A stretch of DNA of 64,000 nt from Arthrobacter sp. Hiyo8 (GCA_001549895.1 AP014719.1:3472001-3536000), one strand, 5' to 3'; shown: positions 19,834 to 28,788, counted from the first letter of the stretch. Notes: generated from the sequence alone by a model not told the origin. Numbers and translations: made by a program.

Positions 19834-20031
19834 ATGGCCGCGCAAGTCGAATACCAACTACACAAGGCAGCATCCGGAAATCAGCACTACTACTGGCGCG
19901 TCGTTTCCACCGGCAACAACAAAGTGCTCGCCACCAGCGAAACATATTGGAACAGGGACGACGCCATACGGGCAGGAAACCTGGTTCGCCTGAACAGCGG
20001 GTCCAACGCTGACTTCAACGATCACACGTAG
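19834..20031 (+). CDS. DUF1508 (YegP-like) small protein
   Basis: 65 residues forming a single DUF1508-type unit: a beta-hairpin core HYYWRVVSTGNNKVLATSE followed by TYWNRDDAIRAGNLV. Proteins of this fold are usually duplicated (YegP) and of unknown role; here only one unit is present. It stands alone after the tail fibre, where lysogenic-conversion cargo genes are often found. The ATG at 19834 follows a GGGGCAAC stretch, a weak ribosome site. Confidence 0.7.
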   Translation: MAAQVEYQLHKAASGNQHYYWRVVSTGNNKVLATSETYWNRDDAIRAGNLVRLNSGSNADFNDHT

Positions 20032-20085
20032 TAAGGCTCCAAAGCGCTGGTCCTGGCGGTAGCTGAGGCCCCCGCGTAAAGCCGG

Positions 20086-20439
20086 TTAGTCGCCCCCATC
20101 GTCCTTCGGGATGGTGGGGGTGCTCCGTGCCCACCGAATTCCGCTATGTGGCTTCGGTGGGTGCATCTTCCATAGGTGCATCCACCGGGCCTTGGCCACG
20201 AGATAGTCGACGCCGGCCGCGAGACTGTAGAGGCCGATGACCAGCATGACGGCGCCGAGGACAAGCAAGATCCCACCCAAGACCAGCAGGGTCATGCCAG
20301 GGTACTTAGGGTCCGCGTATTTGACGACCACTTCAGTTGCGTTCATGACGGCCCCGATTGGGGTCATGGTTCCGCCTGCGATGACCGCGAGCGTTCCAAA
20401 GGCGACGTATACGGCTGACGGGCTCGGTTTTTCACTCAT
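20086..20439 (-). CDS. Small membrane protein in the cargo region of the element
   Basis: 117 residues with at least two transmembrane segments: AVYVAFGTLAVIAGGTMTP (about 10-30) and LLVLGGILLVLGAVMLVIG (about 50-72). A basic, His/Pro-rich cytoplasmic tail (WMHLWKMHPPKPHS) follows. It is transcribed against the rest of the late genes, as expected for a gene expressed in the lysogen. It could be an immunity or exclusion protein or a holin, but no family was recognised and no endolysin is next to it. Confidence 0.6.
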   Translation of the reverse strand: MSEKPSPSAVYVAFGTLAVIAGGTMTPIGAVMNATEVVVKYADPKYPGMTLLVLGGILLVLGAVMLVIGLYSLAAGVDYLVAKARWMHLWKMHPPKPHSGIRWARSTPTIPKDDGGD

Positions 20440-20618
20440 GACCGGCTACCCCCAATATTGGTTTCATGAGCATGATCATAGGGGCAGGAGCGCGTATTTA
20501 ATAGCGGTCGCGTGCAATTCATTTTCGTCAAGACCAACTTGAGGTAACTCGAAATGCTGACCCGCGGAAACTTGCACCAATAGCCGGGGTGGCTGTAGTC
20601 CGTTGTAGTTTCGGGACC

Positions 20619-20822
20619 ATGACAACGAATACAGAGCGCCCAGACATGAAAATAAAGCAGGTTGCCGAGTTCTTGAATCTTCACCCTGAGACCGTCCGGG
20701 TCCTCGCTAGACGCGGGGCTTTCCCGAACGCGTACAAGACGGGTGGACCCAGTTCCCAAGTGCGGATCCCCTGGTCGGATGTTGAGGAACACAGGAAGAA
20801 GGCGCTGCCTGCGTCCATGTGA
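20619..20822 (+). CDS. HTH_17/excisionase-like protein next to attR
   Basis: 67 residues, MKIKQVAEFLNLHPETVRVL then ARRGAFPNAYKTGG and QVRIPWSDVEEHRKK: a typical helix-turn-helix with wing as in AlpA/Xis and MerR-like factors. It is 130 bases inside attR. A role as recombination directionality factor fits, although excisionase genes are more often beside the integrase. The region 20823-20954 shows no gene. Confidence 0.65.
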   Translation: MTTNTERPDMKIKQVAEFLNLHPETVRVLARRGAFPNAYKTGGPSSQVRIPWSDVEEHRKKALPASM

Positions 20823-20954
20823 TCACCCGGTGAGCACCCGCCGTCGGACAGTGGGGGAAACAGGACGCCAGAGAGGGGCGCTGAACCCGTCGAAAACGGC
20901 TAGATTCCGCCACCCAGGACAGGGGACTCACCACGGGTTCATGACGGTGAAATC

Positions 20955-21006
20955 ACTGTAAATCAGCTGGCAACGCCTACGGGGTTCGAATCCCTCATCT
21001 GCCACA
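20955..21006 (+). repeat. attR, duplicated 3' end of tRNA-Tyr
   Basis: 52-base copy of the tRNA-Tyr 3' segment at the far end of the phage-like element. It is followed by a strong terminator (21012-21047), which was presumably the original terminator of the tRNA gene before integration separated them. Confidence 0.93.
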
Positions 21007-21011
21007 AAATT

Positions 21012-21047
21012 AAATCCCCGGAACCACATGGTTCCGGGGATTTTTTT
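21012..21047 (+). terminator. Strong Rho-independent terminator after attR
   Basis: Perfect 14-bp stem (21012-21025 with 21030-21043) with a four-base loop, ending in a run of seven T. It is adjacent to the displaced tRNA-Tyr 3' end and was probably the native tRNA terminator. Confidence 0.85.
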
Positions 21048-21186
21048 GTCCGTGTTTTCTGGGGAGGCCCCGTTCGAGGCGCGCGGGCCGTTCGACGCGG
21101 AAAATCCCCTGCGCGGCGCTGGTGGATTCTCGACGCACGAATTCCGGTGTCGACAGGGACTTTGCGTGTCGACGGCGAAAGCCCAG

Positions 21187-21411
21187 TTAGCTCGCGCTGC
21201 CCGGCTCCAGCCAGTAACCGTCCTGGTGATGGACGAGTTGCCGGCCCAGGCCTCCGGACAACTGGATCCAGAGCGTGCTGCGATCCTCGGTCATGCCGTC
21301 CAAGGTGCCTACGATCCTGTTGCCGCGGGTGTCCTGCAACACGAGCTCCTGGTGGAGCGGAAGTTCCGGCCACACCTCTGCGTGTGGCCTGATGGTTTGG
21401 GTGGTGCTCAC
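21187..21411 (-). CDS. Small conserved-looking hypothetical protein
   Basis: 74 residues from a GTG preceded by AAGGAG. The sequence (AEVWPELPLHQELVLQDTRG, RIVGTLDGMTEDRSTLWIQL) reads as a small beta-barrel, perhaps SH3- or Sm-like, with a conserved YWLEP end. No family was recognised. It is monocistronic, convergent to attR, and is the first host gene after the element. Nothing was seen in 21048-21186. Confidence 0.6.
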   Translation of the reverse strand: MSTTQTIRPHAEVWPELPLHQELVLQDTRGNRIVGTLDGMTEDRSTLWIQLSGGLGRQLVHHQDGYWLEPGSAS

Positions 21412-21550
21412 GGGATCTCCTTGGTGCCTTCTGCAATTTGTTTTCAGACATTCTTCCCTCGGCATGTGAACCGGTGGTAAACGACATGCCATGTAGCGAC
21501 ACACAAAACGGGGCTGTCCCGAAATGTTACTGGGGAGTAACATTGCGGTT

Positions 21551-22093
21551 ATGCATTTGCTTCTCCGAACCCTCTTGCTCTTGTTCACCTCGTCCAGGCG
21601 GAGCCGGCTCAGCGTTTGGGGCACGTCTTCCTTGCCCATGCGAGTGCTGCCCACGGACATCGACATTGCGATGCATGTCAACAACGGCATGTATTTCTCG
21701 CTGATGGATCTTGGACGCTTCGACCTCATGGTGCGCGCGGGGATCTGGCAAAAGATGCGCAGACGCCGCTGGAGCCCCGTGGCAGCTGGGGAGACCATCG
21801 CGTTCCGGAAGTCGTTGCAGCTCTGGCAGCAATACACCATCGAGTCCAAGATCATCGGCTCGATTCGAAGGCGATCTACTTTGAACAACGAATGGTGGCC
21901 GACGGCGAGATCTACGCCCGCGCGCACATCGCCACACGGCTTGTCGCCAAGGGCCGGCCGTGAGCCAGGAGGAAATCCTGGCCGAGTTCGGCGAGCCCCC
22001 GCGGACCTCGAGCTTCCGGAATGGATCCACGAGTGGCGCGAGAACAACGCGCTCCCCGGTGCCAGGAAGGCCGCCCCGCACCTCTGGCACTAG
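21551..22093 (+). CDS. Acyl-CoA thioesterase-like hotdog protein (frameshifted)
   Basis: About 180 residues after joining frames near 21865 and 22005. The hotdog active-site helix appears as TDIDIAMHVNNGMYFSLMD; the aspartate plus HVNN arrangement matches 4-hydroxybenzoyl-CoA-type and THEM6-like thioesterases. It continues KSLQLWQQYTIESKIIGFD and ends with WIHEWRENNALPG. The N-terminal LLLRTLLLLFTS may be a membrane-proximal helix. The start is chosen at the ATG leading into that helix. Substrate is unknown; neighbours do not fix a pathway. Confidence 0.75.
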   Translation: MHLLLRTLLLLFTSSRRSRLSVWGTSSLPMRVLPTDIDIAMHVNNGMYFSLMDLGRFDLMVRAGIWQKMRRRRWSPVAAGETIAFRKSLQLWQQYTIESKIIGSIRRRSTLNNEWWPTARSTPARTSPHGLSPRAGREPGGNPGRVRRAPADLELPEWIHEWRENNALPGARKAAPHLWH

Positions 22094-22204
22094 CCGACGG
22101 TACCGGGCGGCCCCAAACGAGCTGCCCGGCGTCGTGCTTTATTCCCGGTTTGCCGGGTAGCGAACAAGCGCGACTTAGGCGGTGCGGTCGCGTACCGTGG
22201 AAGC

Positions 22205-22576
22205 ATGGCTACAGTTGACATCACCGGCGAGCAGTTCGCATCGACCATCGAGGGCAATGACATTGTCCTGGTGGATTTCTGGGCTGCGTGGTGCGGCCCT
22301 TGCAGGCAGTTTGCCCCCACCTACCAAGCCGCTTCCGAGAAGCATGACGATGTCTTCTTCGCCAAGGTGGACACCGAGGCCGAGCAGCAGCTGGCCGCCG
22401 AAGCCGGTATCTCCTCGATCCCCACGCTCATGGCCTTCCGCGAAAAGGTCCTCGTGTTCTCCCAGCCGGGCGCACTGAACGGACCACAGCTGGAGCAGGT
22501 CATCGAGGCCGTCAAGGGTCTCGACATGGATGAGGTCCACGCGCACATCGCAAAGCAGCGCGCCGAAAACTCCTAG
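22205..22576 (+). CDS. Thioredoxin-fold protein with WCGPC site
   Basis: 123 residues, intact. The thioredoxin active site WCGPC sits at about residues 28-32 after LVDFWAA, and the cis-proline loop ISSIPTLMAF is present. It has an extended C-terminal helix (LDMDEVHAHIAKQRAENS) beyond a classic thioredoxin (about 108 residues). It should act as a cytoplasmic disulfide reductase. It is monocistronic and followed by a strong hairpin. It is probably an accessory thioredoxin, because no thioredoxin reductase gene is adjacent. Confidence 0.9.
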   Translation: MATVDITGEQFASTIEGNDIVLVDFWAAWCGPCRQFAPTYQAASEKHDDVFFAKVDTEAEQQLAAEAGISSIPTLMAFREKVLVFSQPGALNGPQLEQVIEAVKGLDMDEVHAHIAKQRAENS

Positions 22577-22581
22577 CAAAC

Positions 22582-22623
22582 GCCATCGGCTGTTGCCCAC
22601 TTTCCAGTGGGCAAGAGCCGATG
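22582..22623. terminator. Bidirectional terminator between thioredoxin and monooxygenase genes
   Basis: CATCGGCT...TTGCCCAC pairs with GTGGGCAA...AGCCGATG around a short TTTCCA loop. It sits between two convergent genes with stops at 22576 and 22628, so it can serve both. Confidence 0.75.
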
Positions 22624-22627
22624 CTAG

Positions 22628-22905
22628 TTAGAGGCGCTCGAGCTTCACCGGCTCCGCGAGCAGGGCGCTGAGGATTCGTTGAGGTCCTGGACGGCGATGC
22701 CCTTGGAATGGGTGTCGAGGTGCTCCTCGGATGCCCACTGTTCGGTCAGGACCAGCTTGTCCTCGTTGGCTTCGGTGAGCTCGTAGCGGATGCAGCCGGG
22801 TTCGTTGACCACTTCGTCGATCGCGATTTCCAGCGCGAGCTTGACGCGGAAGAATTCGCCGTCGTTGGGGATGAACGTGGCCTGCAGGTCAATGGGTGCA
22901 CTCAT
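22628..22905 (-). CDS. Antibiotic-biosynthesis-monooxygenase-like (ABM) protein (one frameshift)
   Basis: About 92 residues, the usual size of a single ABM/quinol-monooxygenase ferredoxin-like domain. Recognisable features are IDLQATFIPNDGEFFRVKLA, NEPGCIRYELTEA, TEQWASEEHLDTH and, after a shift near 22672, LLAEPVKLERL to the stop. Family members oxidise quinol-like compounds or detoxify aldehydes without cofactors; the actual substrate here cannot be read. It is convergent with the thioredoxin gene. Confidence 0.78.
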
Positions 22906-23007
22906 GGGATTCACATTACCGGCTGGCCCGCCAAGGCCCTGAAATATTTTGTAGGACTTCCAAGCAAAAGTCTTCTCTTGGCCCCCCGGAGTTGGTAGCG
23001 TGCGTTC

Positions 23008-24680
23008 ATGCTTTCCTACACAGCCGGGGACACTGACGTCCCGCTGCTTGAAGAGACCATCGGCGCCAACTTCGAACGCGTCGCGGCGCGGTTTCCGTTG
23101 CGGGACGCGCTCATCGAAGCCGCCGTGGTGCCGGGCGATGAGGCCAGGCGCTGGAGCTACGAAAAACTGAACGACGACGTCGATCGCCTCGCGCGTGCGC
23201 TGCTCGCCATGGGCGTCGCGAAGGGTGACAGGGTAGGCATCTGGAGCCCGAACTGCGCCGAATGGACCATCCTGCAATACGCCACGGCGAAGGTCGGGGC
23301 GATCCTGGTCAACGTCAATCCGGCGTACCGCAGCCATGAACTCGAATTCGTGGTCCGCCAGAACGGCATGCGGATGCTGGTGGCCGCGCCATCGGACAAG
23401 AACAGCGACTATGTGGCCATGGCCCGGGAGGCCTTGACCAGTTGCCCCGAGCTTCGGGAGCTCGTGTTTCTTCCCGATCTGGGACTGGACATGCTTAACG
23501 CAGGCGAACCGCAAACTGACGCCGAGCTGACGTACGCCGAACTGCTCAAGCGGGCGGACGACGTCGTCCCCTCAGCGCTCAAGGCTCGGATGGCGGAGCT
23601 GGACCCGCACGATCCCATCAATCTGCAATACACCTCGGGGACCACGGGCTTCCCCAAGGGCGCCACCCTGACTCACCACAACATCCTCAACAACGGCAAC
23701 CAAATCGGCAGGCTGTTGGGATACACGGAACGCGACCGCGTGGTCCTTCCGGTGCCTTTCTACCACTGTTTCGGCATGGTCATCGGGAACCTGAACGCCC
23801 TGAGCTTCGGCGCGGCCACCATTATTCCCGGCCGCGGATTCACCCCGGCCGCAGCGCTGGAAGCCGTGCAGGATTTCGGCGGGACCTCGCTGTATGGCGT
23901 GCCCACGATGTTCATCGCCGAGCTGGCTTTGCCGGATTTCGCGTCCTACGACCTCTCGACGCTGCGTACCGGCGTCATGGCCGGCTCACTATGCCCTATC
24001 GAGGTCATGGAGCGTGTCATCGCCGAGATGAACATGCGGGACGTGGCCATTTGCTACGGCATGACCGAGACTTCTCCCGTATCCACCATGACCCTCGCGG
24101 CCGACACCCTGGAGCAAAGGACCACGACTGTAGGGCGCACGATGCCCAGGCTCGAGTCCAAGATCGTGGATCCGGGCACCGGCGAAACCCTGGAACGCGG
24201 GGGATCGGCGAGCTGTGCACGCGGGGCTACGCCGTGATGGCCGGGTATTGGGGCCAGCCGGAGAAGACAGCCGAGGCCATCGACGACGACGGCTGGATGC
24301 ACACCGGCGACCTCGCCCGGATGGACCCGGACGGTTTCATCATCATCGAAGGCCGCATGAAGGACATGGTCATCCGCGGAGGGGAGAACATCTATCCCCG
24401 CGAAATCGAGGAGTTCCTGTATCGCCATCCCGCCATCCAGGACGTCCAAGTCATCGGGGTGCCTGACCCCAAGTACGGCGAGGAGTTGATGGCGTGCATC
24501 ATCCTCAAACCGGGAGCGGCTTTGGACCTGGAAGGGGTGCAGGAGTTCTGCCGCGGCAAACTTGCCCATTACAAGATCCCCCGCTACGTCGACATCAGGG
24601 AGAGCTTCCCCATGACGGTGTCCGGCAAGGTGCGCAAGATCGACATGCGCGAAGAAGCGATCGCCCGCCTCGGACTCTAA
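23008..24680 (+). CDS. AMP-dependent acyl-CoA synthetase (one frameshift)
   Basis: About 556 residues. It carries the AMP-binding P-loop [18 protein letters not shown], the adenylation motif GMTETSP, the TGDLARMD motif and the C-terminal [19 protein letters not shown] plus [11 protein letters not shown] with the catalytic lysine. One base is missing near 24203 (ETLERGG, then [12 protein letters not shown]). It activates a fatty or aromatic acid as acyl-AMP then acyl-CoA; the profile is of the FadD/medium-chain type. It is monocistronic and is followed at once by a 65-bp palindrome that probably ends transcription. Confidence 0.9.
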
Positions 24681-24682
24681 TT

Positions 24683-24747
24683 CCAACGCGGGGTCACTTA
24701 CGGCCCATGTTGGGCGGCAACATGGGCCGTAAGTGACCCCGCGTTGG
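24683..24747. repeat. 65-bp perfect palindrome, copy 1
   Basis: Two perfect 30-base arms (from CCAACGCGGGGTCACTTACG onward) separated by GGCGG. A second copy with a few changes is at 27177-27241. The sequence begins two bases after the acyl-CoA synthetase stop, so it may act as a terminator. It resembles a genome-wide REP/palindromic element, which cannot be confirmed from one window. Confidence 0.85.
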
Positions 24748-25612
24748 CTTGCTTGGAAGTCAGCCTGTGGATAACTCCTTGCCGGGGTCAAATTGCGGAC
24801 AAACTGGATCCCATGGTCCGCATCATGCCGCTGCCGGAGGAACTCAGTGACCGTCCTTTCACGGTCTATGAATCCCGCGTGCTTGGCGTCGCTCCGAAGC
24901 GGCTCCGGGCCAGGGATATGTCCGACGGCGGGCGGCTGATCTACTTGCCTGCGGGTCGTGACTTTGAGTTTGCCGAACAGGCGCGGGTCCTTGCCGCGGC
25001 AACACCGGGCGCCTGGGTGTCCCATGAGAGCGCCGCGGTACTGACCCGGCTCGGCCTTCCTCCGTGGCTGGGCGACTGCGAGACGGTCCACCTGAGCAAG
25101 CCCCATGAGCTTCCCCGGGTCCGCCGGACCGGGGTGACGGGGCACCGAGTCCGTGTCCTCCCGGGCGAAGTCACGGAGATAGACGGTATCCCGGTGTCCT
25201 CCCCGTCCCGGACGTGGCTTGACCTGGCGCATCAGTTGCCGCTGCGGTACGTGATTGCCATGGGCGATCAGCTGATCCGTAGGCCTCGGCCTGGCCTTGA
25301 AGGAAGGACGGAGGCCTACGCCACCAAGGAAGGATTGCGGCTCCTGATCCGGCAGCATCCGAACATGAAAGGCGTGGAGAAGGCCCGGCTCGCCCTTGAA
25401 GACATGCGAGTTGGAGCAGATTCGTTTCCGGAGACATTCCTGCGGCTCGCAATGTCGGATGCGCGATTGCCTGAACCGGAACTGCAGCTCCGCCTCGACC
25501 CGGACGATCCGTGGTCGCCGTCCGCGGACCTGGGGTACCGGCGGTTTCGGATCGCCGTGCAGTACGACGGCGCACCACATCTCACGCGGGAACAGCAGAC
25601 ACGGGACAACCG

Positions 25613-27059
25613 GGCTCTTCACGGTTCGTGGGGAAATAGATCCCTGGGATGAGTGTCATGCCGCCGTCCGGGCGGCACTTCTCAAGAGGATAATCGATTT
25701 GTAGTTGCTGGGGTTCCGGTATCCGCGCGCGGTGCGCTTGATCTGCTTGATGGCCGTGTTGTTGGCCTCGACCTTTCCCGTCGTGGCCCCGGTGACAATG
25801 AGGACCTCGATCTCTTTCCACCACCGGCAGACGGTGCGGTAGAGCCTGCTCGTCTCCGGCCGTGCCGCTGCCTTGACCAGGTCCTCGAGTTCTTGCTTCG
25901 CCGTCGCGGCGTCCTCCAGGGAGCCGGTGCGCAGCAGGAACCGCAGCTGTTCCTTGACCTGCCAGACTGCCTGGAGCGTGCCGGTCGGATCGTCGGCCGC
26001 GAACACTTCTGACAGCCGGTGGGCTGCCTTCTCCGTGAGGGTATCGCCGGCGCGCAGGAGCAGCATCCGGTGCGCCCAGGCCTTGTCCACGGCCCGTCCC
26101 CGGCGGCCCTTGACCTGTTGGGAGAGGTTCTGCCTGGCCTCGGTCACGGCCTGGTTGGCCAGGGAGACCAGGTGGAAATGATCGACCGCGACGGCGGTGC
26201 GGGGAAGCCACATCCGCAGCGCTTTCCGGAACGCTGCGGAGGGGTCGATCGCGACGACCTGAACACCGAGCCGCCATGCCAGCGGCCGGGCGAAGAGCCA
26301 GTCCCCAACGCCCCTGTGGTCCCGGCCGTCCACGACGCCCAGGACCTGGCCCGTGTCCAGGTCAACGATCGTGGTCATCCACGGCTCGTATCGGGTCCAC
26401 GTCTTGGATTCGGGTCCTGGAAGTAGCGCACGGACCGGAAGAGGTGCTCGTCGATGCCCAGCATCCGCGGGCTGAGCTCGTCCACGTCAGGCAGCGTCAT
26501 AACGCAGGCTTCAGTCAACGCCGCCCGGACCATCCACCAGGACACCGCAAAGGCGGCAGCCGTCTCCGAGACAGCCCGGCCCGAACGGATGACCGCGTCC
26601 ACGAGGTGGTCCCGGAGCCGGCCGGTGGAGCGGGCCCGGGCCGGGACCTGGGCGGTGGATTCAAAGAACGAGAGCCTCCCGCACGCCGGCTCCTCGCAGT
26701 ACCAGCGGTACTTGGACCAGAGGACCTCCACGGCACCGGCGACGGGAATGTCCCGGATCCGTTGGAAGCGGCGTTCCTTCCGCCGTGAGGCAACCACCCC
26801 ACATGTGGGGCAGCCCGGCGGCTGCTCGGTTTCGACAATGACCCGGCGACCGCCGCCAGGGCTCAGGCTGGTGGAGATGACGCGGTAGTCGGGCAGGTTG
26901 AAGAGGATGGTGGCAGCGTCGGCCGCCACCCCGGTAGGCTCGATCAAGGCTCGTGGTCCTGTTCCAGGTTGAATGCTTAGACACACTCATCCCAACAGGG
27001 CCACGGGCCCTCTTGTCTTCAACGACACGAACTCAGTTCCCCACCAACCACGAAGAGCC
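25613..27059 (-). mobile_element. Complete ISL3-family insertion sequence with 8-bp target duplication
   Basis: 1447 bp. The left end GGCTCTTCACGGTTCGTGG and the inverted right end GGCTCTTCGTGGTTGGTGG form imperfect terminal repeats with the GGCTCTTC tips typical of ISL3. The target site GACAACCG is duplicated exactly at 25605-25612 and 27060-27067. One transposase gene fills the element. The exact duplication indicates a recent insertion. Confidence 0.95.
25656..26986 (-). CDS. ISL3-family transposase (one frameshift)
   Basis: About 440 residues. The N-terminal zinc-ribbon reads GCPTCGVVASRRKERRFQRI and WYCEEPACGRLSF. An HTH (SWWMVRAAL) follows, then the DDE domain: LGIDEHLF, then TTIVDLDTGQVLGVVDGRD, AIDPSAAFRKAL and VAVDHFHLVSLANQAV, with the final E in KVEANNTAIKQIKRTARGY. 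One base is lost near 26390 between the two halves. This may be a sequencing error, since the IS ends are intact. It moves the IS by cut-and-paste or copy mechanisms. Confidence 0.93.
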
Positions 27060-27176
27060 GACAACCGGAGGGACGAAGCGTTCACCAATGCCGGCTGGTC
27101 CTACTTCAAGGCCAACGCCGATGATCTGGCCGAAGGGTTCTCTGGCCTGATTGTCCGGATCAAACGCGCGAAACTC

Positions 27177-27241
27177 CGAACGCGGGGTCGCTTACGGCCC
27201 GTGTTGGGCGGCAACATGGGCCGTAAGTGACCCCGCGTTGG
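27177..27241. repeat. 65-bp palindrome, copy 2 (imperfect)
   Basis: Same layout as 24683-24747: arms around GGCGG. The left arm has A-to-G changes (TCGCTTACGG, CCCGTGTTG) that keep G-U pairing in RNA. It lies at the 3' end of the DUF559-like gene, whose stop codon is inside it. The two copies flank that gene on both sides. Confidence 0.85.
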
Positions 27242-27255
27242 GGGCGTTGGTGGCG

Positions 27256-28243
27256 TTAGTGTCCTCGGTGGTCCTGGATGGTCATCCGTGGTCCGAAGGT
27301 CGGCTTGCGGAAGCCGCTGAGCCCCAGCATCCGGACTACCCGCTGGCGGTGCCCACGCCACGGTTCCAGGAGGGCGATCATTCCGGCGTCGTCCGTCTTC
27401 CTGCCTGTGAGCGCATAACCGACGTACGAGGCCAAATGGTAGTCGCCCACCGCGATCGAATCAGGGCAGCCATGGGTCCGCTGGACCACCTCGGCCGCCG
27501 TCCAGATGCCGATGCCCGGGATGGTCTGCATCTTTGCCCCGGCTTCAACCGCGCTGAGTGAGGCGAGCCGTTCGAGCGCGACGGCGGATCGCAGCGCCCG
27601 CATGACCGTCGCCGAACGCTGGGGACCCACGCCTGCCTTGTGCCATTCCCACGAAGGGATGGCTAACCATTGGGCTGCGGTCGGCGCCACGAGTAGCCCC
27701 GACGGGCCCGACGTCGGGAGGCGGCCTGCGCTTGGCGCTGCGGTGCCGTACCTGTACATCAGGTAGCGGTAGCCCCGGCGGGCTTCGATAGTGGTGACCT
27801 TTTGCTCAAGAATCGTGGGCACGAGGGAGTCCACCACACGGCCGGTGGTGGGCAAACGGACGGTGAGGTTCCGGCGTCGGGCTTCCCGGACCATGCGCGG
27901 GAGGGTGGCATGGAACGCAGCGTCATCAAAGCCGGACCAGTCGTCCCCGCTCCCCAACAACGCAGGCACGGAGGCAATGGCGGAGCCCGTGCCGGGGCCC
28001 CACGCCTGGGCATCGACACGGGTGTCTTGGCCGGTTCCCGCGGCGGTGAGGCGCAGCGTGGCCGGGCCGTCCGGCGTCGTGAAGGCCATCCACACCCCGT
28101 CCTGTCGGGCAGCGAAGGACGGATCGCCGTTGCCGCGCATGAGGATTCCCACGGTCTGCAGGAGGTCGAAGGGGCCGCCGGGTGCCATCGCACGGATGCG
28201 TCGGCCGCAACCGCTGCGGCGGGTGGGCATCGACGATGGTCAT
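27256..28243 (-). CDS. DNA-3-methyladenine glycosylase-like HhH-GPD protein (frameshifts near N-terminus)
   Basis: About 328 residues. The helix-hairpin-helix plus Gly/Pro/Asp loop is seen as MQTIPGIGIWTAAEVVQRTHG followed by PDSIAVGDYHL, where the catalytic Asp is in VGDYH. The N-terminal domain (GPFDLLQTVGILMRGNGDP, FTTPDGPATLRL) is typical of the actinobacterial AlkA-like branch. Two nearby one-base shifts around 28170-28200 split the first 25 residues; MTIVDAH is taken as the start. It should excise alkylated bases in base-excision repair. Confidence 0.85.
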
Positions 28244-28380
28244 TCATTCATGGTCGCATGCTCGTGTGACAACACTCGAAAAGAGCCGCGCTCAAGCCTT
28301 ACGCCGCGAAACCCACACGACTAGACTCCACGTGTGGCGCGGGGCGTCTGCGCCTTCCATGACAATCTCAGGAGAACGCA

Positions 28381-28788
28381 ATGGCCGGTGTAGTGCATTT
28401 CGAGATCCCCGCGGACGACAAGGAGCGGGCCAACACTTTCTACCAGGGTGCCTTCGGCTGGATGCTCAACCCCATGCAGGAAATGGACTACACGATCGCC
28501 ATCACCACGCCTTCGGACCCACAGACGGGCATGCCGAGCGCGCCAGGGGCCATCAATGGTGCACTGTTCCCGCGCACAGAGGAATTGAAGACGCCCATCA
28601 TCACGGTTGACGTCGAAGACATCGAGGCTTCGCTCGGCCAAATCGAGAGTGCGGGCGGTTCTGTGGTCAAAGGCAAGGATGCCGTTCCAGGCATGGGTTA
28701 CTACGCCTATTTCAAGGACACCGAAGGCAACATCCTTGGCCTCTGGCAGACGGACTCTTCGGCAGGAGGCACTGCACCGGCAGAGTGA
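28381..28788 (+). CDS. VOC/glyoxalase-fold protein
   Basis: 135 residues, intact, with a good AGGAG site. The VOC domain has the paired betaalphabetabetabeta modules: VHFEIPADDKERANTFYQGA with FGWML, and TVDVEDIEASLGQIESAGG with GYYAYFKDTEGNILGLWQ. His near the start and Glu near the end are plausible metal ligands. Family members include glyoxalase I-like enzymes and resistance proteins; the substrate cannot be told. A second VOC fragment lies just downstream on the other strand. Confidence 0.85.
   Translation: MAGVVHFEIPADDKERANTFYQGAFGWMLNPMQEMDYTIAITTPSDPQTGMPSAPGAINGALFPRTEELKTPIITVDVEDIEASLGQIESAGGSVVKGKDAVPGMGYYAYFKDTEGNILGLWQTDSSAGGTAPAE

Larger units (their letters stand above)
5577..21006. 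mobile_element. 15.4-kb tRNA-Tyr-integrated phage-like element lacking head genes
   Basis: The element is bounded by direct repeats of the tRNA-Tyr 3' end (5577-5629 and 20955-21006). In order it carries: integrase and XRE repressor (minus), then on the plus strand an HTH protein, small genes, a P-loop replication-type ATPase, iteron-like repeats, small genes, terminase small and large subunits, an HTH protein, unknown genes, an HK97-gp10-like protein, tape measure, tail fibre, a DUF1508 protein and a possible excisionase. No portal, protease, capsid, major tail tube, holin or endolysin was recognised. The tight gene overlaps between 8.3 and 17.4 kb leave no obvious deletion scar. It could be a defective prophage, a satellite or a domesticated transfer element. 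Confidence 0.9.
24813..27230 (+). pseudogene. DUF559-like (PD-(D/E)XK-type) protein gene interrupted by ISL3 element
   Basis: The gene reads from ATG 24813 to the target site at 25612 and resumes after the insertion at 27068. Removing the IS and one target copy gives a seamless frame: REQQTRDN then RRDEAFTNAGWSYFKAN, about 320 residues. The N-terminal half has the AbiEi-like lead (ARDMSDGGRLIYLPAGRD). The C-terminal half has the DUF559/Vsr-like nuclease pattern (FRIAVQYDGAPHL, Q..RDNRRDEAF..AGW). The stop lies inside palindrome copy 2. Such proteins may be nucleases or antitoxin-like; function unknown. It is disrupted by a recent insertion. Confidence 0.85.

Noticed and set aside
24054..25622. 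Long minus-strand open frame opposite the acyl-CoA synthetase and DUF559-like genes
   Set aside because: Antisense shadow of high-GC coding sequence; the plus-strand frames carry clear family motifs.
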